From positions 1 through 64,000 of the forward strand of contig DUNG01000014.1 of assembly GCA_012839475.1 (NCBI GenBank): a stretch of 64,000 nucleotides of DNA. Reading direction: 5' to 3'. The notes beneath the pieces were generated by a model. It had not been told where the DNA came from and searched no databases. It was given only the letters and a program-made list of their open reading frames with translations. Below, in pieces: positions 44,122 to 52,640 of this stretch; the stretch's first letter is position 1; the number at the start of each line of letters is the position of its first letter. The DNA comes from Petrimonas sp. (GTDB taxonomy: Bacteria > Bacteroidota > Bacteroidia > Bacteroidales > Dysgonomonadaceae). The translations under genes and the position numbers were made by a program.

Positions 44122-46041
44122 ATGTCACTCAACAAATATTTTCAAAAACGATTTGCTCTCTCGCCGGAAGGGGCAACTTCGTTCATAAGCGGAGTAGTCT
44201 TATCTACGCTACAAAACATCGTGCTGATGTTGCCGGCCCTGTTCATGTTTATTTTCCTGATGGAGTACTTAGCTCCTAACGATACGCCACACGGTTTCTG
44301 GTTTTACGCGCTTTTGGGACTGGCTTTTTTATTTGTAATTTACATTGTTACCTATTTTCAATATAAAAGTACCTACATCGATGTCTATAACGAGAGCGCC
44401 AAACGCCGAATAGGTCTCGCGGAGAAATTACGCAAGCTGCCGCTGGCCTTTTTCGGCGAGAAAAACCTCTCCGACCTGACCAACACCATCATGGAAGACA
44501 ACAGCGCGTTGGAACAGATTTTTTCGCATGCCGTACCGCAACTGTTCGCATCGATTATCAGTGTGATACTGGTGGGTATCGGGTTATTCTTTTACCAGTG
44601 GCAATTGGCGTTGGCACTGCTTTGGGTAGTCCCGTTAGCCTTGTTGCTGGTGGTAATTTCACGACGCTTGATGAAGAAAACGTTTGTCGAAAACCACCGT
44701 GTGAAACGTGGTGTGAGCGAAAGCATCCAGGCGGCTATCGAAAACGTGCAGGAGATAAAGTCGTACAACGGCGAAGCCGCCTATATGAACAAATTTGAAA
44801 ACCAAATAAAGGGGTATGAAAAGAGCTTGATAAAAACCGAGTTGGCATCGGGCGTACTGCTCAATATCTCGTATATCTTTCTAAAACTGGGATTGCCCAC
44901 GGTAATCATCGTTGGAGCGCACCTGTTGGCATCGGGTTCCGTTTCATTGATAACCTACCTGGTATTTTTGATGATTTCGAGCATCATTTACAATCCCATT
45001 AACGAAGTGCTCAATAACATGGCTATTCTCAGCTACTTGGATGTACGTCTTGACCGCATGCGTGAAATGGAGCAAATGCCCGTGCAGGAAGGGAAAACCG
45101 AATACTCGGTATTGAATTACGATATAGTCTTCAACAACGTGTCGTTTGCTTACGAGGAGGGGAAGCAGGTGCTTCGCGACGTGTCGTTTACCGCTTGCCA
45201 GGGCGATGTTACGGCTTTGGTAGGACCATCCGGAGGCGGGAAAAGTACATCGGCAAAACTCGCGGCAAGGTTTTGGGATATTGACGAAGGCACGATAACG
45301 CTTGGCGGAGAAGATATTTCGCTGATTGACCCGGAAGCACTTTTAAGAAACTACTCGGTGGTGTTTCAAGATGTGGTGCTGTTCAACGCGTCTGTCGCCG
45401 ATAACATACGTATCGGTCGTAGAGACGCGTCTGACGAAGATGTCATGCGGGTGGCTCGCTTGGCCCAATGCGAAGAGTTTATCAACCGTTTGCCCAACGG
45501 TTACAATACGCTTTTAGGCGAAAACGGCGAAACGCTTTCAGGTGGCGAACGTCAGCGTATTTCTATTGCTCGTGCGTTGCTTAAAGATGCACCTATCGTG
45601 TTGTTAGACGAAGCCACGGCAAGCATCGACGTGGAAAACGAGACCAAAATCCAAGCCGGGATTTCGGAACTGATAAAAGACAAAACCGTGCTGATCATCG
45701 CTCACCGTATACGTACGGTTGCCAACGCCCACAAGATAGTTGTAATAAAAGACGGCACTGTCGCCGAACAAGGCTCACCCGCGGAATTGATAAGCCGTGG
45801 TGGTTATTACGCGGAGATGGTGGGGAGTCGGGAGTCGGGAGTCGGGAGTCAGAAGACCGAAGACCGGAGTCAGAAGACCGAAGACCGGAGTCAGAAGACC
45901 GAAGACCGGAGTCAGAAGACGGAAGTCGGGAGTCGGGAGTCAGAAGACATCCCAACGTCGTTCTGCTCATCGCATCCTTGCATAGATTGGAGATATAATG
46001 ATAAAGATGGCGGTAAACAGGATGGATTTTCAATAGGTTGA
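44122..46041 (+). CDS. ABC transporter, fused permease/ATPase (half 2), repeat-extended
   Basis: A 639-residue exporter-fold half transporter with Walker A GPSGGGKST (about 372-380), signature LSGGERQ, and Walker B IVLLDEATASIDVENE. It is the partner of the half at 41847. The normal protein should end near residue 568 (SRGGYYAEMV). The frame then runs through the heptanucleotide array R5, adding some 40 residues of SQKTEDR repeats, and on into a methyltransferase scrap read out of frame. The tail is therefore an acquired, probably disordered extension. Confidence 0.88.
   Translation: MSLNKYFQKRFALSPEGATSFISGVVLSTLQNIVLMLPALFMFIFLMEYLAPNDTPHGFWFYALLGLAFLFVIYIVTYFQYKSTYIDVYNESAKRRIGLAEKLRKLPLAFFGEKNLSDLTNTIMEDNSALEQIFSHAVPQLFASIISVILVGIGLFFYQWQLALALLWVVPLALLLVVISRRLMKKTFVENHRVKRGVSESIQAAIENVQEIKSYNGEAAYMNKFENQIKGYEKSLIKTELASGVLLNISYIFLKLGLPTVIIVGAHLLASGSVSLITYLVFLMISSIIYNPINEVLNNMAILSYLDVRLDRMREMEQMPVQEGKTEYSVLNYDIVFNNVSFAYEEGKQVLRDVSFTACQGDVTALVGPSGGGKSTSAKLAARFWDIDEGTITLGGEDISLIDPEALLRNYSVVFQDVVLFNASVADNIRIGRRDASDEDVMRVARLAQCEEFINRLPNGYNTLLGENGETLSGGERQRISIARALLKDAPIVLLDEATASIDVENETKIQAGISELIKDKTVLIIAHRIRTVANAHKIVVIKDGTVAEQGSPAELISRGGYYAEMVGSRESGVGSQKTEDRSQKTEDRSQKTEDRSQKTEVGSRESEDIPTSFCSSHPCIDWRYNDKDGGKQDGFSIG
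45824..45950. repeat. Heptanucleotide array R5 with 21-bp super-period
   Basis: About 18 units of 7 bases (GGAGTCG, GGAGTCA, GAAGACC and variants), arranged in part as a 21-base unit GGAGTCA-GAAGACC-GAAGACC repeated three times. Period 21 keeps reading frame, and it encodes SQKTEDR repeats at the C-terminus of the ABC protein. Confidence 0.9.
45959..46036 (+). pseudogene. C-terminal scrap of an LCMT-type methyltransferase
   Basis: In this frame the DNA reads RSAHRILA-stop-IGDIMIKMAVNRMDFQ and ends at TAG 46034-46036. The intact protein at 48997 ends FSHRLLARIGDKIIKMSINR then MDFE. Same length and spacing, with one internal stop. It starts directly after array R5 and overlaps the extended end of the ABC gene in another frame. 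Confidence 0.75.
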
Positions 46042-46065
46042 GATATAAGTATAAGCAAAAACATT

Positions 46066-46686
46066 ATGAACAATAACGCGCGATTTTGGGATAGAGTTGC
46101 CGGTATCTACGATATTTTCGTGAATGTCATAAACGCAAAAACACATCGACAATTGTGCGAGGAAATTACCCGCCTTATTCAGCCGACCGACATCGTTTTA
46201 GAATGCGCCTGCGGAACAGGCATGCTCACTAAAGTTATTGCACCACACTGCACTAAACTGATAGCGACGGATTTCTCGACAAAGATGTTGAAACGTACCG
46301 AAAAAAAATGCAAGAACTTTACTAACACAGATTTCAGGACGGCTGATATAACGAGTTTAGATTTTGAAACCGGCTCCTTCGATAAAGTTGTCGCAGGCAA
46401 TGTTATTCACTTGCTTCAATATCCGTGCAAAGCTTTACGTGAATTGAATCGTGTCTGCCGTCCCGGTGGAAAAATAATCGTGCCGACTTATATCGTTACA
46501 AGCAAACAAGAGAAAATTACTCGTATCTATAGCAAAATGGGTGCGGGATTTCAAAACAAATTCACGTTCGCATCATACGAACAGTTTTTCATTGATTCCG
46601 GATATACCAACGTGGAGTTTATCCATGCTGAAGGGAAAATCCCATGTTCAATAGCCGTAATAGAGAAAAAGGATAAAATTAATTGA
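46066..46686 (+). CDS. Class I SAM-dependent methyltransferase (UbiE-like)
   Basis: A 206-residue protein: motif I VLECACGTGMLTK (about 44-56; Cys for the usual Gly), ATDFSTKML, then FDKVVAGNVIHLL and a C-terminal strand ending SIAVIEKK. Its N-terminus RFWDRVAGIYDIF is typical of UbiE/Coq5-like enzymes. It overlaps the next gene by one base of the ATGA junction (stop TGA 46684-46686, next start 46686), so the two are translationally coupled. The substrate is unknown. Confidence 0.82.
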   Translation: MNNNARFWDRVAGIYDIFVNVINAKTHRQLCEEITRLIQPTDIVLECACGTGMLTKVIAPHCTKLIATDFSTKMLKRTEKKCKNFTNTDFRTADITSLDFETGSFDKVVAGNVIHLLQYPCKALRELNRVCRPGGKIIVPTYIVTSKQEKITRIYSKMGAGFQNKFTFASYEQFFIDSGYTNVEFIHAEGKIPCSIAVIEKKDKIN

Positions 46687-47324
46687 TGAAATACAAGCCT
46701 ATATATTGGATTATTTCAAAACCGTTTGTAGGGAAATATTTGAAAAAGCATTTTGATAAAAAGTCGATTAAAACAATTTTCAAAAATGCCAAAGCAGAAT
46801 ACAAACGCTTATTAAGCCGAGCCGACGATATTGGTTCCGATAATCCTATGGCATCAAATTTATATTTTGCATTGGTTATAGTCTCTTTCTTAACTGCAAA
46901 CAGGGATAAAATTACAGCGGAAATGCTTGCAGAAATGATAGAAAGTACCTTTAATTCACGCTTTCTAAAGAAGCTAATGCCACTTGATTTAAATAGAGAG
47001 AAAGATATTTTATTTATGAAGCACAGGATGTTGAGGGCATCTAAATGGGCTGCTAAGCACAAGAATGAACATCCTGAGACTTGGGAGATTAATTTTGACG
47101 ATAATTTACATAAGGATGGAAGTTACTATTATTTTACCAAATGTCCGATTGCTAAATTTTTTAAGGATAATGACATGCAGGATTTAACGCATATGCTTTG
47201 TGAGATAGATTATCTAGCAATTAAACTCGCTAAGGGAAAATTAATTAGAAATTGTACCTTGGCAAACGGAGATGCGATGTGTGACTTTTGGATTGTCGGA
47301 GACAAGGTGAAAAATCCACGATAA
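46686..47324 (+). CDS. ATC hydrolase-like protein (L-2-amino-thiazoline-4-carboxylate hydrolase family)
   Basis: A 212-residue cytosolic protein. The C-terminal half carries CPIAKFFKDNDMQDLTHMLC, then EIDYLAIKLAKGKLIRNCTL and DAMCDFWI, the characteristic layout of the ATC hydrolase family, whose founding member opens a thiazoline ring to make cysteine in Pseudomonas. Most bacterial members occur with methyltransferases and have other, unknown substrates. It is coupled to the methyltransferase before it. Low GC and Lys-rich composition set it apart from the left part of the window. Confidence 0.75.
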   Translation: MKYKPIYWIISKPFVGKYLKKHFDKKSIKTIFKNAKAEYKRLLSRADDIGSDNPMASNLYFALVIVSFLTANRDKITAEMLAEMIESTFNSRFLKKLMPLDLNREKDILFMKHRMLRASKWAAKHKNEHPETWEINFDDNLHKDGSYYYFTKCPIAKFFKDNDMQDLTHMLCEIDYLAIKLAKGKLIRNCTLANGDAMCDFWIVGDKVKNPR

Positions 47325-47358
47325 AAATGAGAAAAACAATAAAAACAAGTATAGAGCA

Positions 47359-48873
47359 ATGAATAATACAAAACAATTAAACTTAGGAACTTTTGTTTAC
47401 CAAAGTGAAAATGTGGATGGTGTGGAAGTACAAAGTTTTCTCGGGATACCTTATGCTAAGGCAGAGCGATTTGGAATGCCGATTATGATTGATACGTACA
47501 AAAAAACTCCGGTTAATTCAGGAATCGGAATGCGTTTTCCGCAAAATTATGTACCGCCTGTTTTAAATCTCTTTTTGAAAAATCCGATGATGCGAAAAGA
47601 AATTCTGACCCAAGGTGATAAAACTGATGAGAATGCATTTGTGCTAAATATTTGGACAAACTCAACCGAAGGGAAAAAACCCGTGCTTGTTTTTATCCAC
47701 GGGGGCGGTTTTACATATGGTTCGGGAACGACACCGCTTTACAACGGAAAATATCTTGCATCAAAAGGGATTGTTGTCGTAACAATTAATTATCGATTGT
47801 GTGTTGCAGGTTTTATTCCTGTTATGATTGACGGGAAACTTTCAGTAAACCGCGGTTTTTTCGACCAACAGTATGCCCTTAAATGGGTTCGCAAAAATAT
47901 TGGTACTTTTGGTGGTGATGCAAATAACATAACGCTAATGGGACAATCTGCCGGAGGGCTTTCTGTTTCCATCCACATGATGAGCGAAGAAAGCACAAAG
48001 TATTTTGACAAGCTCATCGTCTGCTCTGCCGGTGCAAATGAATGCATGAATTTAGAAACAGCAGAAAAAGTAGCAAGCGGTTTTTTAAAAAATAATCGAT
48101 TATCAAGTACTGATGAATTACTTGCACTTCCCGCCAAAAAACTGATAAAACTAAAAATGCCACTTGCACTGTTGGCGACACCTGTTATCGACTGTGTGTT
48201 GTTGAAAGACGACGCGAGGGGTTTGATGAAACGAGGTGCATTCTCGCCAAAGCCCGTTATGCTCGGAACGACAGAAGATGAATTGGAAATGGTCAACAAT
48301 AAGTCGTGGTACAAGGCTTTGGGAATTGCAAATAATGAAAGTGATTTTCAAAAACAAACGGCGGAAAAATACGGAGAAGAGGGATTGTTGCTGGCAGAAG
48401 AACTTCGGAAAACATATCCGAATGTTGTCGATGTGCAATTTAAAATGATGGAAATGTTTTTTCACGTTGGCGCACTCCGTGACCTAAAACTGTATTCTGC
48501 AAAGGCACCCTGCTACGGATACCGCATGAACTTTGTGCCGAACATTTGGAACGGCAAGCGGGGTGCATATCATTGTGCGGAATTTCCGTTTATTTTTGAA
48601 ACGCTTCACGATATCAACATGACTGTCACAGAAAAAAATCTCAGACAATCGAAAATCATACAAAGTGATTGGCTTGAGTTTATAAAAAACGGACGTATTC
48701 CCGGTCGTGAAACCTTTGGAGAAAATGGAAAAATTACGTTGTACGAAAATACTGAAGCGACGATGATCAACTTTCCGTATCGAGACATAATTGAAAAGAT
48801 TGAGGACTCAGGTGTATTTACAAAAATATTAAACTCCTTTCTGCGAGGCAGTGATGAAAATTTTATCGCGTAA
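47359..48873 (+). CDS. Type-B carboxylesterase
   Basis: A 504-residue alpha/beta hydrolase of the carboxylesterase/cholinesterase family. The oxyanion-hole motif is VFIHGGGFTYGSG (about 112-124), the nucleophile elbow GQSAGG (Ser near 197), and the catalytic His lies near 398 in GAYHCAEFPFIFE. No signal peptide is seen, so it is likely cytosolic. It probably cleaves an ester in the same small-molecule pathway as the neighbouring methyltransferases. Part of the AT-rich run of genes 46-52 kb. Confidence 0.88.
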   Translation: MNNTKQLNLGTFVYQSENVDGVEVQSFLGIPYAKAERFGMPIMIDTYKKTPVNSGIGMRFPQNYVPPVLNLFLKNPMMRKEILTQGDKTDENAFVLNIWTNSTEGKKPVLVFIHGGGFTYGSGTTPLYNGKYLASKGIVVVTINYRLCVAGFIPVMIDGKLSVNRGFFDQQYALKWVRKNIGTFGGDANNITLMGQSAGGLSVSIHMMSEESTKYFDKLIVCSAGANECMNLETAEKVASGFLKNNRLSSTDELLALPAKKLIKLKMPLALLATPVIDCVLLKDDARGLMKRGAFSPKPVMLGTTEDELEMVNNKSWYKALGIANNESDFQKQTAEKYGEEGLLLAEELRKTYPNVVDVQFKMMEMFFHVGALRDLKLYSAKAPCYGYRMNFVPNIWNGKRGAYHCAEFPFIFETLHDINMTVTEKNLRQSKIIQSDWLEFIKNGRIPGRETFGENGKITLYENTEATMINFPYRDIIEKIEDSGVFTKILNSFLRGSDENFIA

Positions 48874-48994
48874 AACAAAAAATCATCCAATATTAAACGC
48901 TATAATGGTCGGTGCTTTTTCCTTTGGTAATATATGGATGCTGGGCGGTCATTTGTTGATGCTGGGTAAAGCGAAAAAGAGATCTTTTAGTTGA
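48854..48994 (+). CDS. Possible small membrane peptide
   Basis: A 46-codon frame starts inside the last codons of the carboxylesterase and ends 2 bases before the next ATG. It encodes a basic N-terminus, one hydrophobic segment (about 13-38, ILNAIMVGAFSFGNIWMLGG) and a basic tail. Overlap with the upstream stop suggests translational coupling, but there is no recognised family and it may be chance or a gene scrap. Confidence 0.3.
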   Translation: MKILSRKTKNHPILNAIMVGAFSFGNIWMLGGHLLMLGKAKKRSFS

Positions 48995-48996
48995 CA

Positions 48997-49869
48997 ATGA
49001 AAATAATTGAAAACACAGATAAAGTACATGTTAAGATGGAAAAAGTTAAGATTGAAAAAAATACGGTTCAGGAAACATTAATAATCCCTTTATATGGGAG
49101 AAAAATGTGTTCCGAAAAATTCCCTGAGCTTTATAATGATGTTTTTGCAAAGAGATTATGTGACAGATTAGATTATGATTTTTCGGAATTAGAGAAAAAG
49201 AACAAATCGTTTTTGTATGAATTTGGTTCTCTTGAAGCAGCAATGCGGCAGTTGGATATAATGTGGGAGATTCAAGCGTATTTAAAAGATCACCCCAAAG
49301 CAACGATTGTAAATCTCGGCTGCGGTTTGGACGACACCGGAAAAGCCTGCAACAACGGTCTTTGCCATATCGTGAATGTCGATTTCCCTGATGTTATATT
49401 GGTTCGCAAGCAGTTGATTGTTGAACAGGAGAGAGAAAAAAGTATCGCATGCGATTTGAAAGATTATTCGTGGATGGAAGAGGTTGACGGAACTAACGGG
49501 GTTATTTTCTTTGCAGCCGGGGTGTTTCATTATTTTAGGAAAGATGAAGTAAAGACCTTGGTATTAGAGCTTTCAAAAAGATATCCGGGAGGATGCTTGG
49601 TGTTTGACAGTGTTGGAAAACTCGGTTTAAGACTGATGATGTCAAAAGCGATAAAAAACATGGGCATTAACGATGTAGAGGGTCTGTTTTATGTAAATAA
49701 TCCCAAAAAGGAATTGAATTGGTCAAATAGAATCAAGGTTACTTCAAAGGGCTATATGTTAGGTTATTATGATATGAAAAGTCCCGGTATTCGTTTTTCA
49801 CATCGTCTGCTTGCAAGGATTGGCGATAAAATAATCAAGATGTCGATAAATAGGATGGATTTTGAATAA
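48997..49869 (+). CDS. LCMT/PPM-type SAM methyltransferase
   Basis: A 290-residue protein from ATG 48997 (a later Met 16 codons on is also possible). Motifs: IVNLGCGLDDTGKACNN, HIVNVDFPDVILVRKQ and FFAAGVFHYFRKDEVK. It is the same family as the protein at 40946, but diverged. It ends HRLLARIGDKIIKMSINRMD. The closest scrap is at 45959. The role is probably methyl-esterification of a small carboxylate, with the esterase next door as a possible opposite step. Confidence 0.8.
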   Translation: MKIIENTDKVHVKMEKVKIEKNTVQETLIIPLYGRKMCSEKFPELYNDVFAKRLCDRLDYDFSELEKKNKSFLYEFGSLEAAMRQLDIMWEIQAYLKDHPKATIVNLGCGLDDTGKACNNGLCHIVNVDFPDVILVRKQLIVEQEREKSIACDLKDYSWMEEVDGTNGVIFFAAGVFHYFRKDEVKTLVLELSKRYPGGCLVFDSVGKLGLRLMMSKAIKNMGINDVEGLFYVNNPKKELNWSNRIKVTSKGYMLGYYDMKSPGIRFSHRLLARIGDKIIKMSINRMDFE

Positions 49870-49930
49870 AATACAGCTTAGTATATGGCGATGAGCTTTG
49901 TGATTTTAAATTTAAAAAAGGAGAATTACG

Positions 49931-50938
49931 ATGATTAAAAAAGCAACTATTTATGAACAACTTACAGCCTTACCCTATCTCTCAACATATCAACAGTTGA
50001 TACAGGGGGCTATTGAATTGGATCTGTTTTCCCATTTGGAAACCCCGAAAAAGGCAGGCGACTTGTCTCGAAAAATGAATTGGAATGAGTACAACACTTT
50101 GAATCTTCTAAAGGGATTGTACAGCCTCGGCTATATTAAAAGACAGGGCGATACATTTTGCAACATGCCCGAAACTTCAAACTATCTGGTCAAAGGGAAA
50201 CCCGCATATATGGGTGAAGTGTTGACATTCTTCTGCAATAATCAAGGAATGAATCTCGGCGATGTGGTACAGCAGGTAAAAGAGGGTCCCAAACCAATGG
50301 AACAGACACAGCAAACCATGGATTTTGCTTCTTTCGGGGAGGCAATGCGTAAAGCCCAATCGGGAATACGACAGCATGAATTGTTGGAAATTATTCGCAC
50401 TCTTCCAGAAAACAAATCCATCCGAAAAGTTTTGGATCTGGGTTGTGGTGCCGGTTGTTTTGGAATTGCCATTGTGCAGGATGCACCTGAACGTAAGGGT
50501 GTTCTTTTCGACCTTCCGTCTATGCAAAAACTAATAGAAGAGACCGTGAAAATTTCCGAAATGCAAGAAAACATCACTGTCAAAACCGGAGACTTTTTAA
50601 AAGATGAGATTGGAAGCGATTATGATTTAATTCTATGCTCATCCATTATGTTTTTAGGTCTTGCCGAAGACGCCGGTTTTTTCAAAAAACTTAAAGATGC
50701 ACTCAATCCCGGCGGTCTGGTTCTTTGCTTAAATGAGGGTATTGAGCCTGATTATTCGGGACCATGGGATATGATTTTGGGATATATGGCATTTAATTTA
50801 CAAGGTATGCCGATGGGTGTTATTAAAGGGCAGATTGCAGATACAGCAAAAACAGCAGGCTTTAATTCTATAGAAAATCGCGGCGTTCTTCTTAGCACAG
50901 GAACTTACGATATAAATATTTTGAGAGTTAAATCTTAG
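49931..50938 (+). CDS. O-methyltransferase with winged-helix dimerisation domain
   Basis: A 335-residue protein with good ribosome site (AAAAGGAG). The N-terminal part (about 10-95) is a winged-helix dimerisation domain, and the C-part has motif I VLDLGCGAGCFGIAI (about 164-178), then FDLPSM and LILCSSIMF. The overall layout is like acetylserotonin/hydroxyindole O-methyltransferases and related CrtF-type enzymes of natural-product pathways. The substrate cannot be read from the sequence. Confidence 0.82.
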   Translation: MIKKATIYEQLTALPYLSTYQQLIQGAIELDLFSHLETPKKAGDLSRKMNWNEYNTLNLLKGLYSLGYIKRQGDTFCNMPETSNYLVKGKPAYMGEVLTFFCNNQGMNLGDVVQQVKEGPKPMEQTQQTMDFASFGEAMRKAQSGIRQHELLEIIRTLPENKSIRKVLDLGCGAGCFGIAIVQDAPERKGVLFDLPSMQKLIEETVKISEMQENITVKTGDFLKDEIGSDYDLILCSSIMFLGLAEDAGFFKKLKDALNPGGLVLCLNEGIEPDYSGPWDMILGYMAFNLQGMPMGVIKGQIADTAKTAGFNSIENRGVLLSTGTYDINILRVKS

Positions 50939-50976
50939 TACATGATAAAAAAATAGTTATGGGTTACTTTGTAGCT

Positions 50977-51025
50977 GGAAGAAGGAAGAAGGAAGAAGGA
51001 AGAAGGAAGAAGGAAGAAGGAAGAA
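50977..51025. repeat. Heptanucleotide array R6 (7 perfect units)
   Basis: GGAAGAA repeated exactly seven times between the O-methyltransferase and the hydrolase gene. It is the most homogeneous of the arrays, so the most recently expanded, and its copy number should vary. Confidence 0.95.
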
Positions 51026-51127
51026 CGTAAGACTGAATTTATTGAAGTGAAACTAAAACGGGTTATACAGGATATTGTGACGAAGCTGACGACACAAAAG
51101 AGAGTGTAAAAAAATACAAGATTTGAT

Positions 51128-52051
51128 ATGAAAAATAAATTCAACAGTAAAATTATTAGGGGAGCAATGAGATTGTTTTCGTTTTTGTTTTTTCCGGATA
51201 AAGATGTGGATGAAACATATGCCCATGCCAAAGCGCATAATGAGAAACAGAGTTTCAAGCTTCCAAAGAGTGGAAAGATAGAATACGAAGAGCTGAAAAT
51301 TTATACCGAGAATGGAACTTACCACTGCCTTCGTATGAAGAAAAGAGAACAAAAACCGGAGCGTGCTATTCTCTACATTTGCGGTGGCGGTGGAGTGTAC
51401 GACTACTGCCGGCATCAACTTTTCCTTGCTAAAAAACTTTTAAACCGGGTGGACTGTGAAGTTTTTTATCCTTTTTACCCACCTTCGACCAAGCAGCCTA
51501 TCAACGAAACTTACCGAATGATCTTTGAAACCTATAAACTTATGTTGAAGAAATACGATCATAAAAAAACAGCTGTTCTGGGGGTATCCTTTGGAGCAAC
51601 AGCGGCAATGACAATGATTTCTTGGAATAATTATTACAGTGAAAATATTCCTATGCCGGCAATAACTATCGGCTTGTCTCCCGGGCATGTGCCGGCAAAC
51701 TCAGCGGAAAGAGAGATGCTTGAAGGCTATCGAGGCATAGATTCTCTTGTTTCAGTAGACATGGTAGAGGCTTATGGAGAAATTCATAAAAAAGGAGCAG
51801 GTGTAGATGATTGGTTTATCTATACCGCCCATGGCGATTTCCGAAATGCAGGGAAAATATTCCTCTATTTTGGCGAAAAAGAGAGCTTGGCTTTTGCAAC
51901 CCCCATCTATCAGCAATCACTAGAAAAGGCCGAGGCAGATTACCAAATTCATATAGAGCCGGGTATGCCTCACTGCTATGGTGCTACGCGGATAAACAAA
52001 GCTTGCAGAAGGACTTATGATGAATATGTAACACTCTTAAATAAGCTTTGA
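51128..52051 (+). CDS. Alpha/beta hydrolase
   Basis: A 307-residue cytosolic hydrolase: oxyanion region ILYICGGGGVYDYCRH (the HGGG motif appears as CGGGG), nucleophile elbow GVSFGAT (Ser near 156), and catalytic His in EPGMPHCYGATR near 284. It resembles the HSL/acetyl-esterase group. Second esterase-like enzyme in the module, likely acting on the same unknown compound as the methyltransferases. Confidence 0.8.
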   Translation: MKNKFNSKIIRGAMRLFSFLFFPDKDVDETYAHAKAHNEKQSFKLPKSGKIEYEELKIYTENGTYHCLRMKKREQKPERAILYICGGGGVYDYCRHQLFLAKKLLNRVDCEVFYPFYPPSTKQPINETYRMIFETYKLMLKKYDHKKTAVLGVSFGATAAMTMISWNNYYSENIPMPAITIGLSPGHVPANSAEREMLEGYRGIDSLVSVDMVEAYGEIHKKGAGVDDWFIYTAHGDFRNAGKIFLYFGEKESLAFATPIYQQSLEKAEADYQIHIEPGMPHCYGATRINKACRRTYDEYVTLLNKL

Positions 52052-52095
52052 GGATAATAAAAGTTAATATAACAACGCGATAAAACTTTAAAATT

Positions 52096-52575
52096 ATGTC
52101 AATTGTACTAGAACCTATAGGGACAATTTATACTCCTTTTAAAACAAGGGAGGGAATGCCAATTCAATCAATTGGAGCAAAAGGTGTAAAGGGTCGAATA
52201 GAATTAAACGAGGAGTTTGTTCCGGGATTAGCTGACCTCGATGGATTCTCACATATAATTTTAGTTTATTTTTTTCATAAATCTAAGGGATATGAATTAT
52301 TAACAAAACCTTTTCTCGACACTGTGTCACGAGGAGTTTTTGCGACAAGGGCTCCTAAGAGACCTAATGCAATAGGATTGTCTGTTGTTAGAAATTTAAA
52401 AATTGAAAAGAATATTATCTATGTTGAGAATATAGATATACTTGATGGAACGCCTCTCTTAGATATAAAACCTTATATTCCGGACTTTGATATTCATAAG
52501 ACAGAAAAACATGGGTGGATAGAAAGAAAAAATTACAACTTAAAAGAAGTCAAATCAGATGAAAGATTTAAATGA
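52096..52575 (+). CDS. trmO: TrmO/TsaA-type tRNA m6t6A37 methyltransferase
   Basis: A 159-residue beta-barrel SAM enzyme. Typical blocks: PIGTIYTPFKTREGMPIQ, GLADLDGFSHIILVYFFHKS, RGVFATRAPKRPNAIGLS and DILDGTPLLDIKPYIPDFD. TrmO methylates t6A37 of some tRNAs in E. coli; short stand-alone copies near metal or anaerobic gene sets are common and their role may differ. It closes the AT-rich module. A methyltransferase scrap follows. Confidence 0.88.
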   Translation: MSIVLEPIGTIYTPFKTREGMPIQSIGAKGVKGRIELNEEFVPGLADLDGFSHIILVYFFHKSKGYELLTKPFLDTVSRGVFATRAPKRPNAIGLSVVRNLKIEKNIIYVENIDILDGTPLLDIKPYIPDFDIHKTEKHGWIERKNYNLKEVKSDERFK

Positions 52576-52588
52576 ATTAACTAAAAAA

Positions 52589-52627
52589 AACAGTCACTCA
52601 ATATTGATTTTTAAGGGTGTGAAGTAA
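52589..52627 (+). pseudogene. C-terminal scrap of a class I methyltransferase
   Basis: Twelve codons plus stop read NSHSILIFKGVK. The protein at 31677 ends NHRSLLIFKCVK. The scrap sits directly before the second CDF exporter and suggests that a methyltransferase of the 31677 type once stood here. It is short, but also matches in DNA (TTTTTAA then GTGAAGTAA). Confidence 0.55.
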
Positions 52628-52640
52628 TATATCAGAAATT

